A stretch of DNA of 64,000 nt from Hymenobacter fodinae (GTDB taxonomy: Bacteria > Bacteroidota > Bacteroidia > Cytophagales > Hymenobacteraceae). Under the pieces are notes generated by a model. The model was given only the letters and a program-made list of their open reading frames with translations. It had not been told where the DNA came from and did no database searches. The position numbers were made by a program, and so were the translations under genes. Positions 9,221 through 16,793 of the stretch are shown here, in pieces; the first letter of the stretch is position 1; each line of letters starts with the position of its first letter. The DNA is taken from contig NZ_SRLA01000003.1 of the NCBI RefSeq assembly GCF_004745825.1, positions 806,001-870,000 of the forward strand, written 5' to 3'.

Positions 9221-10045
9221 ATGGCCGAACAACTGACCTGGACCCCGATTAAGGAGTTCCGCGAAATTCTCTTCACCCAGTCTGGCGGCATCGCCAAAAT
9301 CAGCATCAACCGTCCGCAGGTGCACAACGCCTTCACGCCTCTCACGGTGCAGGAGATGATTGAGGCCATGGACATCTGCCGCAACCGCACCGACATTGGC
9401 GTCATCATCCTGACGGGTGAGGGCGGCAAGGCCTTCTGCTCGGGCGGCGACCAGAGCGTGCGCGGCCACGGCGGCTACGTGGGCGAGGACACCGTGCCCC
9501 GCCTGAACGTGCTGGATCTGCAGAAGATGATCCGCTCCATCCCGAAGCCCGTGGTGGCCATGGTGGCCGGCTGGGCCATTGGTGGGGGCCACGTGCTGCA
9601 CGTAGTTTGCGACCTGACCATTGCCGCCGAAAATGCCCGCTTCGGGCAGACCGGCCCCAACGTGGGTTCGTTCGACGGAGGCTTCGGGGCTAGCTACCTG
9701 GCGCGCATCGTAGGCCAGAAGAAGGCCCGCGAAATCTGGTTCCTCTGCGACCAATACAACGCCCAGGAAGCCCTCGATATGGGCCTCGTGAACAAAGTAG
9801 TAACCCTGGAGCAGCTAGAGGAAACCACCGTAGCCTGGTGCCACAAAATCCTTGAAAAAAGCCCCCTCGCCCTGCGCATGCTTAAATCGAGCTTCAACGC
9901 CGAGTTGGATGGCCAGGCTGGTATTCAGGAGCTGGCCGGCAACGCTACGCTGCTTTACTATCTCTCGGAGGAAGCCAAAGAAGGCAAGAACGCCTTCATT
10001 GAGAAGCGCAAGCCCGACTTCTCGAAGTTCCCCAAGTTCCCGTAA
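9221..10045 (+). CDS. menB: 1,4-dihydroxy-2-naphthoyl-CoA synthase
   Basis: Crotonase-fold ring-closing enzyme that turns O-succinylbenzoyl-CoA into DHNA-CoA. 274 aa, the family's usual length. Diagnostic segments are KAFCSGGDQSVRGHGGYVG (oxyanion-hole and active-site loop), VAGWAIGGGHVLHVVCDL, and FGQTGPNVGSFDGGFGASYL; the FxxKRKPDF-type C-terminus (IEKRKPDFSKFPKFP) is also typical. It follows menD by 15 bases, so they are almost certainly co-transcribed. menC, menA and menH are not in this window. Confidence 0.95.
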   Translation: MAEQLTWTPIKEFREILFTQSGGIAKISINRPQVHNAFTPLTVQEMIEAMDICRNRTDIGVIILTGEGGKAFCSGGDQSVRGHGGYVGEDTVPRLNVLDLQKMIRSIPKPVVAMVAGWAIGGGHVLHVVCDLTIAAENARFGQTGPNVGSFDGGFGASYLARIVGQKKAREIWFLCDQYNAQEALDMGLVNKVVTLEQLEETTVAWCHKILEKSPLALRMLKSSFNAELDGQAGIQELAGNATLLYYLSEEAKEGKNAFIEKRKPDFSKFPKFP

Positions 10046-10176
10046 CCAACTGGGGTGGCCTACACTTTCCGGAAACGGCTCGCACCAATAAGTGCGGGCC
10101 GTTTCTATTCCCCCTGCTTCGCGTATTGTGAGCTATATTGCCTAGCCAGCGTAATTCTGACTTTTCTTTGCTGCGT

Positions 10177-10536
10177 ATGAAATCTTTGCTGACCCTGCTA
10201 TTCCTTGGTTTTGCTGGCCTAGCGGCGGCGCAAACCCCAGTTGCCCCCGCTGTTACTACTGCCACTCTCGACAACGGTCAGCCGGTACTGCTGGTGGATG
10301 CTGCTTGCGGACAGTGTCGGCTAGGCCTCCCGGGCAAAAGCTGCGACTTAGCAATCCGAATGAATGAAAAGGCGTATTTCGTCGATGGCACTGATATCGA
10401 CTCCCACGGCGACGCCCATGCCAAGGATGGCTTCTGCAACTCGGTGCGCAAAGCCCAGGTGCAAGGCAAAGTGGTTGATAACCGCTTCAAAGCCACGTAT
10501 TTTCAACTGGTGCCCGAAACAGTTTCCGCTAAATAG
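10177..10536 (+). CDS. Small secreted protein, DUF6370-like
   Basis: 119 aa from the ATG at 10177; a longer in-frame start at 10138 (non-ATG context, 13 extra polar residues before the signal peptide) is less likely. Signal peptide MKSLLTLLFLGFAGLAAAQ, then a compact domain with VDAACGQCRLGLPGKSCDLAI, a YFVDGTDIDSHGDAHAKDGFC stretch and a C-terminal strand. The four cysteines (CGQC, SCD, FCN) and GDAHA are the conserved core of a small Bacteroidota family that I believe is DUF6370; function unknown, possibly metal binding in the periplasm. Confidence 0.75.
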   Translation: MKSLLTLLFLGFAGLAAAQTPVAPAVTTATLDNGQPVLLVDAACGQCRLGLPGKSCDLAIRMNEKAYFVDGTDIDSHGDAHAKDGFCNSVRKAQVQGKVVDNRFKATYFQLVPETVSAK

Positions 10537-11091
10537 GGCAGCCTCCTCCAGCATACCTTTTCCGCATTCTACTTTCCACGGCTTATGCTCTTCAGCGTGA
10601 GCCGTTTTGCATGTCTCAACCCGCTAAAATTTATCTGTTTACAGTACCTCCTTTTTGCATTTAACCTGACCCGTGGCCATGAACCGCCAACTGCTGCTTC
10701 TGTCTCAGTGCGACTACTCGCAGGAGAAAAGCGCACCTTCTCCACAGGTTGCTGAATGAGCTGGACCTGAAGCGGAGAAACACTAGGTTAGGCGGGTTGC
10801 TGTCCACTTTGGTAACGCTGCTCTGGAAACCTCTTGCGGCGAAACAACCCGTTCCAACTTCAAGTTGGGCCTACAGCTTACTTCCGGCAGATTCTTTCCA
10901 GCCCGAATTAACTGATTACCAGCAGTATGTGCGGACCCTAGTAACCCGATGGAAGAACGGGGTACCAGTTAACACACTGATAACGCAGTGAGGAGCTTTT
11001 TGCTTGTGCTTTCACCTGCACAACCATACATTTAAGCCTACCTGTTTTTGCTCGGTAATACCGCCCTACGGGGCACGGCACCGGGCATCAC
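10537..11091. other. 555-base spacer with no convincing gene
   Basis: Two weak reading frames overlap here: ATG at 10679-10759 (26 codons, starting MNRQLLLLSQ) and, in another frame, a TTG-started 80-codon frame 10749-10991 (starting MLNELDLKRRNTRL). Read together they could be remnants of one gene broken by a frameshift, but I recognise neither. No hairpin or family repeat was seen. Confidence 0.4.
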
Positions 11092-11634
11092 ATGCCTTAT
11101 TACTTATTTCCTAAGAGTATGCCAGAGTATCTAGTAAAAGCCAACGGTACCCGAGAGTTTCACCTATTAGCCGCCGACACCCAGGTAGGTGTACTGCACT
11201 ATCCCGAGTGGTACACGCTAAAGGCAGATGTTCAGCTGGCCAATGGGTCCGCTTATCAGGTTGAGCCTCGCGGATTTTGGGGCACCACTCTTGAGCTGAA
11301 AGACCAGCAGACAGTGCTGCTCAGCTTCAAGATGAATTGGAGCGGCGACATCATTATCAAATCCAAGCTCGATGCCTCGGCTAAGGTCTTGGTGTTTAAG
11401 AGCAAGAGCGTACTCAAACACACGTATGTGCTACACGACAAAGAGGGCAGGGAACTGCTAACAATTCAGCCTGATTTTCAGTGGAGCAAGCTCAATTACA
11501 ATTACACCATTACCACTACGCCAGACTTCGAGCAAGTTGAATCCCAGGCGTTGCTTCTGCTTATGGCTGTGCACTGCGCCAATTATTTCATGACAATGCT
11601 GGCTACTGTGACCACTTTCATGGTGGCTACCTAA
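11092..11634 (+). CDS. Hypothetical protein, beta-rich
   Basis: 180 aa, not recognised. The sequence is dominated by predicted beta strands with regular turns (VLHYPEWYTLKADVQL, YQVEPRGFWGTTLELK, WSGDIIIKSKLDAS, TYVLHDKEGRELLTIQ) and ends in a hydrophobic stretch (about 150-178, LLLLMAVHCANYFMTMLATVTTFMV) that could be a membrane anchor or the core helix of a tubby/LURP-one-like barrel; that comparison is a guess. No signal peptide. A second in-frame ATG at 11119 is possible. A perfect 18-bp hairpin terminator follows about 60 bases downstream, supporting a real transcript. Confidence 0.65.
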   Translation: MPYYLFPKSMPEYLVKANGTREFHLLAADTQVGVLHYPEWYTLKADVQLANGSAYQVEPRGFWGTTLELKDQQTVLLSFKMNWSGDIIIKSKLDASAKVLVFKSKSVLKHTYVLHDKEGRELLTIQPDFQWSKLNYNYTITTTPDFEQVESQALLLLMAVHCANYFMTMLATVTTFMVAT

Positions 11635-11694
11635 GCTCGCGAAGCTGCGACTTTTCTTCGTCGGGAAGCGTAGCGTTGCTAGGCCACCCCCTGT

Positions 11695-11735
11695 AAACCA
11701 ACAGCGCCCCCTAGGCCAGGGGGCGCTGTTGGTTT
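11695..11735. terminator. Bidirectional terminator, perfect 18-bp stem
   Basis: AAACCAACAGCGCCCCCT pairs without mismatch with AGGGGGCGCTGTTGGTTT across the 5-base loop AGGCC. The A and T ends give a U-tract in both directions, as suits two converging genes (11092-11634 and 11755-11973). Confidence 0.85.
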
Positions 11736-11754
11736 GTATACATAATAGTTCCAG

Positions 11755-11973
11755 TTAGAATATCGACCCGTAGGCGCTGCAGCCTTCACACCACCCAAAA
11801 AAGTTGCGGAGTCGTTCGTGTTTTGCTTGTTTCTTCAGCAGCTTACGGGCTCGGCGGGCTGCCTCAACGGCGGGCGTCATGGCCGGCGCAGCCATCTGGC
11901 GGCGCAGGGTAAGATAACGCCGGAAAACGAAGGTCTTGGCCAGAACAAACGGACTTGGAGCGGTGGGATGCAT
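11755..11973 (-). CDS. Small basic hypothetical protein
   Basis: 72 aa, not recognised. The middle is strongly basic and helical (VEAARRARKLLKKQAKHERL), the C-terminus has two cysteines (FFGWCEGCSAYGSIF). The gene ends 19 bases before a bidirectional terminator that would otherwise serve only the converging gene, which is the main reason to accept it. No signal peptide; a role in nucleic acid binding cannot be excluded but is not shown. Confidence 0.5.
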   Translation of the reverse strand: MHPTAPSPFVLAKTFVFRRYLTLRRQMAAPAMTPAVEAARRARKLLKKQAKHERLRNFFGWCEGCSAYGSIF

Positions 11974-12142
11974 GGCGTTTGGAGGTTGGTGACTCGTTTA
12001 AGATACGATACTATGTGGCTAGCAGTCAAGAAAAAAGTAGTTTATCCACATAAAGAAGAGGTTTAACCGCCACGGAAGTTACTGCTATGTTACTCGCTCA
12101 GTATCATGAGTTGTTTGGCCGGCGGGTTTACGTTACTTCGTT

Positions 12143-12589
12143 ATGAATAACCCCGATTTCCATTTGGCTATCCGCCGAATCCGGCGCTTACATTGGCTGC
12201 ACTACCCAGTTCAGACTCTGGTAATGGCGGCAGTGGTAATGGGTCTTGGGAGCCGTCTTTCGGGCCTAGCGGGCTCCGCTGTAACGCCTGCGTGGCCGGG
12301 GGTACTGCTGCTAAGCGCCATGGTGCCACTGGTAGGCCTGTTGCTTTATTCTGTGTCGCGGCGCCTGCGGCCTAACCTCCGACGGCTGGCTGAAGACAAT
12401 CTACGTATCTACAAGAGCCGGATATTTCTCCGCAACAGTCTACTGGGTTTGCTTATCCTCCCGCTGCTGGTTTCGTACGTGCTAACTCACGGCTGGCTGG
12501 AAATCGTATGTTGCGGTATTCTCCTGCTAGTTTTGCCCATGCTCACTGCTCCCTCAGCCACTGCCTATCAGCGCTGGTTGCTGAGCTGA
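12143..12589 (+). CDS. Hypothetical membrane protein, four helices
   Basis: 148 aa. Four hydrophobic segments at about 24-42, 51-68, 96-114 and 118-134, with basic residues on the loops (SRRLRPNLRR between helices 2 and 3). No known domain recognised. It ends 53 bases before menE and reads in the same direction, so it may be co-transcribed, but nothing links it to quinone chemistry beyond position. Confidence 0.7.
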   Translation: MNNPDFHLAIRRIRRLHWLHYPVQTLVMAAVVMGLGSRLSGLAGSAVTPAWPGVLLLSAMVPLVGLLLYSVSRRLRPNLRRLAEDNLRIYKSRIFLRNSLLGLLILPLLVSYVLTHGWLEIVCCGILLLVLPMLTAPSATAYQRWLLS

Positions 12590-12642
12590 AAGACCCTACT
12601 CCTCTGGTGGTAGCCGCTGCCACTGGTTTTACCCAACTTCTT

Positions 12643-13776
12643 ATGCCTGCCTCTTCCCTGCTTCCCGACTCCCTTCTGCTTAACGGCCGCGAATTTCGCT
12701 ACCACGACATCCAGCAATACCCCGCCAACTCTCCCACCGATCTGAACGGCTATGAGGCACGGGTGCTGGACTTTTGCCGGCAGTGGCTGAATGGGGCGCA
12801 GGAGTTTGGGCTACGCACCTCAGGCTCCACGGGCAAGCCCCAACTGGTGCAAATGAAGCGCCGGCAGCTGGAGGCCTCCGCCCGCCGCACCGGCGACTAC
12901 TTCGACCTAGGCCCCGGCGACCGGATGCTGGTGTGCCTCAACTGTGAGTTTGTGGGCGGCATTATGATGCTGGTGCGTGCTTTCGAGCGCAACATGCACT
13001 TGACCATTGTAGAGCCCCAGGCCGACCCTATGGTGCTGGTGCCGGCTGCTAACTTCGACTTTGCCTCCTTCGTGCCGCTGCAGCTGCGAGAGGTGCTGGC
13101 CAACGGCCACGGCCCCCGGCTGAACCGGATGAAGGCCATTTTGGTGGGCGGGGCCTCAGTGGAGAAAAGCTTGGAGAAAGAAATTCAGAAGCTGAAAGTG
13201 CCCGTGTACCTCACGTATGGCATGACGGAAACAGCCTCGCACATTGCTTTGCGCCGCCTCAACGGCCCCCATGTTTTGCCTACTTACCACGTGCTGCCGG
13301 GCATTCACGTAGGCCAGGATGAGCGGGGCTGCCTCACGGTGCGCGCCGATGTCACTAACGACCAGCTCATCACCACCAACGACCGGGTGATACTGCACCC
13401 CGAAGCCCACACGTTTGAGTGGCTGGGCCGCGCCGATTTTGTTATCAACAGCGGCGGCGTGAAGGTGCAGGCCGAGAAGGTAGAGTTGGTGCTGGAAGTG
13501 GCCCTAACGGAGCTAGGCCTCTCCCGGCGCGCCTTTGTAGCCGGCCGGCCCGATAAGCGGCTTGGCGAGCAGGTAACAGCTTTCGTGGAAGGTGCTCCCC
13601 TGCCGCCGCACCAGCAGCAGCAGTTGCTGGCCCTCCTCACCGAGCGCCTCGACAAATACGAGCGGCCCCGCGAAGTGGCCTACGTGCCGCAGTTCAAAAC
13701 CACCGCCTCAGGCAAGCTCGACCGGCTGGGCACCATGCGCGGGCAGGGCACCGCTCCGGAGTCGCACCAACGGTAG
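12643..13776 (+). CDS. menE: O-succinylbenzoate-CoA ligase
   Basis: Acyl-adenylate-forming enzyme that activates o-succinylbenzoate with CoA for MenB. 377 aa from ATG at 12643; an upstream in-frame start at 12508 lies inside the previous gene and is rejected. P-loop-like GSTGKPQLVQMKRRQ (about 97-111), the YLTYGMTETASHIAL motif (adenylate binding), GRADFVINSGGVKVQAEKVE hinge region, and the C-terminal catalytic lysine in TTASGKLDRLG. It is shorter than E. coli MenE (451 aa) but of the compact size common in Bacteroidota. The surrounding menI, menF, menD and menB make the assignment firm. Confidence 0.92.
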   Translation: MPASSLLPDSLLLNGREFRYHDIQQYPANSPTDLNGYEARVLDFCRQWLNGAQEFGLRTSGSTGKPQLVQMKRRQLEASARRTGDYFDLGPGDRMLVCLNCEFVGGIMMLVRAFERNMHLTIVEPQADPMVLVPAANFDFASFVPLQLREVLANGHGPRLNRMKAILVGGASVEKSLEKEIQKLKVPVYLTYGMTETASHIALRRLNGPHVLPTYHVLPGIHVGQDERGCLTVRADVTNDQLITTNDRVILHPEAHTFEWLGRADFVINSGGVKVQAEKVELVLEVALTELGLSRRAFVAGRPDKRLGEQVTAFVEGAPLPPHQQQQLLALLTERLDKYERPREVAYVPQFKTTASGKLDRLGTMRGQGTAPESHQR

Positions 13777-14054
13777 AATACTACTTTTGCGCTGCCTCAC
13801 GCGGGAATAATAGCGCAACGAGCTTCTTCCTTTCGTAATATATCCGTTGCTTTGCAAGCAGCAACTGGCTTGCGTAGGCGTATTCCTACCTCAACCTCAT
13901 GGTTGCCCTATCCTATTCTATTAAAAAGACTGGCCTAGCTGCTCGTAAAGCCTTTTTACACTTTCTGCGTGCCTTGGTCGCGTCATTTTTTCGCTCCGTA
14001 ACTCCACACCAAACGGCACTCCATCGTACGCCGCTCATCCAATCAGCTTACCTC

Positions 14055-14483
14055 ATGAAACACGTTTTCGCCTCACTGCTGCTCCTTGGCGCGGCTGCTA
14101 CTACTTCTCTGGCCCAAACCAAGCCAGTATCCCTAACCACCGCGCAAGATCCTATCCGCTACGAGTATTGTGAGCTGATGCGCACCGGTGCGGCCCAGCT
14201 TGGCAAGCCGGAAAAGGAAAAGAGCGGCGACATCTTTGTTGATTTTGGCTACGGCTACGAGAAGCTTGGCGGCTCGGAGCAGGTAATGCGGGAAGCTGGT
14301 AAAATTCAGGTGTTTGCCACCACCATCAGTGCCCTCAATTATATGGGCTCGTTGGGCTGGGAAATTGTGCAGATCCAAGAGCAGCCCACTACCTATAACA
14401 CAGCCGGCACCCCACAAAACCTGGTGTACCGCTACATGCTGCGCCGGCCCCTCACAGCCAAAGCCGTAGCCGTACCTCGCTAG
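14055..14483 (+). CDS. Small secreted hypothetical protein
   Basis: 142 aa starting at ATG 14055, which opens directly on a signal peptide (MKHVFASLLLLGAAATTSLAQ); an in-frame upstream start at 13899 would bury it and is rejected. The mature part has YEYCELMRTGAAQLGKPEKE, a GDIFVDFGYGYEKLGG segment and WEIVQIQEQPTTYNTAG, and I do not recognise the family. It looks periplasmic. A strong terminator follows 14 bases after the stop. The 278-base gap upstream (13777-14054) has a TACTTTTG box at 13781-13788 but no matching -33 box at the right distance. Confidence 0.75.
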   Translation: MKHVFASLLLLGAAATTSLAQTKPVSLTTAQDPIRYEYCELMRTGAAQLGKPEKEKSGDIFVDFGYGYEKLGGSEQVMREAGKIQVFATTISALNYMGSLGWEIVQIQEQPTTYNTAGTPQNLVYRYMLRRPLTAKAVAVPR

Positions 14484-14497
14484 GCCACTTCTACCCT

Positions 14498-14554
14498 CAA
14501 CAACAGCCCGCCCCGCAACCGTTAAGTCAGACGGCTGCGGGGCGGGCTGTTGTT
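14498..14554. terminator. Long-stem terminator between converging genes
   Basis: CAACAACAGCCCGCCCCGCA... pairs with ...TGCGGGGCGGGCTGTTGTTG over 24 base pairs with one mismatch, loop TTAAGTCAGA. It separates the converging genes ending at 14483 (plus) and 14581 (minus). Confidence 0.8.
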
Positions 14555-14580
14555 GGATGCAGCTTCGGTCAGTTACGTTA

Positions 14581-15315
14581 TTAGTGAGCAGGCCCCAGGC
14601 CTTGCTGCGTGAATAATCGTTCATGGCCGCGTACGACTTTAATAAAGTCACCCAGGAACAACTTCACGCGACCGAAGAAGATAACCCCGCTCATCTCATC
14701 CTCAGGTTGTTTGCCAGCGGCCAGTGCCTGCCGGTAGCCGGCCCCGGCTCCTAGGCCAATCCAACGGAACACCCGGTAGTGCGCCGCCACGGAGGGCTCT
14801 AGCATAAACAGCACCTCTCGGTTTGTGCGGCGTACGCCCCCATCCGGGAAGTAATATTTGGTGTAGTAGCTGCCCACGCCCAGTTGCAGAGGGGTGCTGA
14901 GTTCCCAGCGCTGGTTGCCAATAAACACGTACTCGCCGTACGCTGCCAGGTACCGAAACCGGACCTCGTCGCGGGTGCCGGGTGGGGTACCTACGGGTTG
15001 AGCAATACGCGTGGGCACGCCCCCCGATAGGCGGTAAACCCCAAGGCCCGCGCGCCAGCGGCCACGCCACTCAATACCGCCTTTCAGCCCATTGATGCCC
15101 ACGACTTTACCATTCAGAATGGAGAAGCGCTGATCAAACTGAAATACAGCCCGGCGGTGCGCCTGCCGCACAAAAGTGCTATCATCAGGCGCACCCACCT
15201 CGCCATAGGCCACCCTACCAGCCCCCAACAGGAGCAGCAGGCTCACACGCGACAAACAAGGCAGAATAGAGGTAGTCACGCAGCAAATGTACACTGACTT
15301 GCCCTCCCTTGGCAT
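14581..15315 (-). CDS. Predicted outer membrane beta-barrel-like protein
   Basis: 244 aa. After a short leader, a hydrophobic export signal at about 15-38 (LPCLSRVSLLLLLGAGRVAYG) is followed by repeated amphipathic strands rich in Tyr, Trp and Gly (WRGRWRAGLGVYRLSGG, RFRYLAAYGEYVFIG, LQLGVGSYYTKYYFP, GLGAGAGYRQAL), as in small outer membrane barrels. A later start near residue 13 would put the signal peptide at the very N-terminus. No ligand or partner can be inferred. It is divergently placed from the ABA4-like gene at 15440. Confidence 0.7.
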   Translation of the reverse strand: MPREGKSVYICCVTTSILPCLSRVSLLLLLGAGRVAYGEVGAPDDSTFVRQAHRRAVFQFDQRFSILNGKVVGINGLKGGIEWRGRWRAGLGVYRLSGGVPTRIAQPVGTPPGTRDEVRFRYLAAYGEYVFIGNQRWELSTPLQLGVGSYYTKYYFPDGGVRRTNREVLFMLEPSVAAHYRVFRWIGLGAGAGYRQALAAGKQPEDEMSGVIFFGRVKLFLGDFIKVVRGHERLFTQQGLGPAH

Positions 15316-15439
15316 ATGTGGCTGCTCACAGTTCGCCCCCGGTCCGCGCCGGTTTACCCCTTACTGCACACGGTTCACCCGGTTTACTCTTCTGAAAACC
15401 ATCCACAATGCCCATGTTTGGGCATCAACTAGCAAGCCC

Positions 15440-15901
15440 ATGAATCTCGCCCCCGACCCTCTGTTTTCACTAGCCAATACCGTTGCTCTGCTTGGGTGGG
15501 GCCTGCTACTTGTTGTGCCGCGCTGGCGCGTTACCCAGGTAGTAGTATTGAACGGGGCGCTGCCCATACTGCTGGCCGTGGCCTACGCGCTGCTTATTGG
15601 CTCGCACTACCTTGGGCCACATGCTTCGGAAGGTGGATTTAACTCCTTAGCCGAAGTGGCCGCCCTGTTCCGCGACCCTTGGGGGCTGCTGGCGGGCTGG
15701 GTGCATTACTTGTGCTTTGATTTGGGAATTGGCATCTGGGAAAGCCTCGATGCCCGTCGCCGCGGCGTGCCGCACCTGCTGCTTGTGCCATGCTTGCTGC
15801 TCACCTTCTTGTTTGGGCCCGTGGGGCTGCTGCTTTACTCTGTGGTGCGGCGCTTCTACCACCCTTCTGCTGCTGGTTCGCTTCCATCTACCACTGTCTA
15901 A
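15440..15901 (+). CDS. ABA4-like membrane protein (DUF4281-type)
   Basis: 153 aa from ATG 15440; the upstream in-frame extension to 15287 overlaps the divergent gene and lacks hydrophobic character. Four transmembrane segments, with the family-like LSLAN/FSLAN start, an FRDPWGLLAGWVHYLCFDLGIGIWES block and LLLVPCLLLTFLFGPVGLLLY. This pattern matches the ABA4-like family, whose plant founder is needed for neoxanthin formation; in Bacteroidota it is uncharacterised. The next gene starts 11 bases after the stop, so the two form an operon. Confidence 0.8.
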   Translation: MNLAPDPLFSLANTVALLGWGLLLVVPRWRVTQVVVLNGALPILLAVAYALLIGSHYLGPHASEGGFNSLAEVAALFRDPWGLLAGWVHYLCFDLGIGIWESLDARRRGVPHLLLVPCLLLTFLFGPVGLLLYSVVRRFYHPSAAGSLPSTTV

Positions 15902-15912
15902 CACGCTGCCTC

Positions 15913-16788
15913 ATGTCTGCTACCCTACCTTCAAAAATGACTACGGTTTCTGGGTTTCCGAGCGGCCGAGCCAAGACTTCTCCCCTGGCCTACGCTGCTA
16001 CGTGGCTGCGGATACTGCACCGCGTGAATCCAGTATTGTCGGGTACGGGATGGGTACACGTGGCCTTCCTGGTGGTGGCTCTAGGCCTCTTGCCCTTCGA
16101 CCACCGCGTGGTAACAGGCCTGCCGGTGTGGGTGAAGCCCGCTAAGTTTGCTGTATCGGGGTTGGTGTACCTCTGGACACTGGGCTGGCTGCTGGCCGAT
16201 TTGCCCGCCGTAGCACAACGCTCGGTACGGCGCATCAGTTGGGGGGTAGCGTTGAGCATGATGGTGGAAATGCTGTGCATTGGGGGGCAGGCCGCACGGG
16301 GCACTACCTCGCACTACAACATTGCCACCGGCTTCGATATTCTGATATTCAACCTGATGGGCGTGTTCATCATGCTCAATACCGTTCTCATCATGTGGGC
16401 CGTGTACTTGGTGTGGCGGCACCGCCCCCATGGCCCCGCTGGCTATGTATGGGGCGTACGGCTGGGCCTACTGCTATTTTTGGTAGGCAGCGTGCTGGGC
16501 GGCATGATGATTCACCACAACCAACACACGGTAGGTGCCCCCGATGGCGGACCGGGCCTACCGGGCCTTGGCTGGAGCACCCGCGCCGGCGACCTGCGCA
16601 TCGCCCACTTTCTAGGCCTGCATGCGCTGCAAGCGGTGCCGCTGCTGGGCTGGGTTGTCAGTAGAGTAGTTCCTCGGCACGCCACGCTCCTGACGTGGTT
16701 AGGCGCCGCCCTGTATGCTGGCCTAGTAGCTCTGCTGTTTGTGCAGGCATTGCATGGGATACCATTTCATCACCTCATCACCTCTTAA
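15913..16788 (+). CDS. Seven-helix integral membrane protein of unknown function
   Basis: 291 aa from ATG 15913. About seven hydrophobic segments (near 40-58, 68-88, 101-118, 136-155, 178-196, 226-245, 255-275). Charged or histidine-bearing features that may be functional: DHRVVTGLPVWVKPAKFAVSG near 62-82, the HYNIATGFDILIFNLMG segment, and MMIHHNQHTVG with three histidines. I recognise it as a recurrent unnamed membrane family in this phylum but cannot give a function. Starts 11 bases after the ABA4-like gene, likely co-transcribed. Confidence 0.75.
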   Translation: MSATLPSKMTTVSGFPSGRAKTSPLAYAATWLRILHRVNPVLSGTGWVHVAFLVVALGLLPFDHRVVTGLPVWVKPAKFAVSGLVYLWTLGWLLADLPAVAQRSVRRISWGVALSMMVEMLCIGGQAARGTTSHYNIATGFDILIFNLMGVFIMLNTVLIMWAVYLVWRHRPHGPAGYVWGVRLGLLLFLVGSVLGGMMIHHNQHTVGAPDGGPGLPGLGWSTRAGDLRIAHFLGLHALQAVPLLGWVVSRVVPRHATLLTWLGAALYAGLVALLFVQALHGIPFHHLITS

Positions 16789-16793
16789 CTGCA

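Noticed and set aside
10679..10991. Two short overlapping frames (ATG 10679-10759 and TTG 10749-10991)
   Set aside because: Weak start codon for the longer one, no recognisable domain, and a frameshift would be needed to join them. Kept only as a note on the spacer.
13781..13790. TACTTTTGCG as a full promoter for the gene at 14055
   Set aside because: The -7 box is good but there is no -33 TTTG at 19 bases and it lies 265 bases from the start codon, so it was not listed as a feature.
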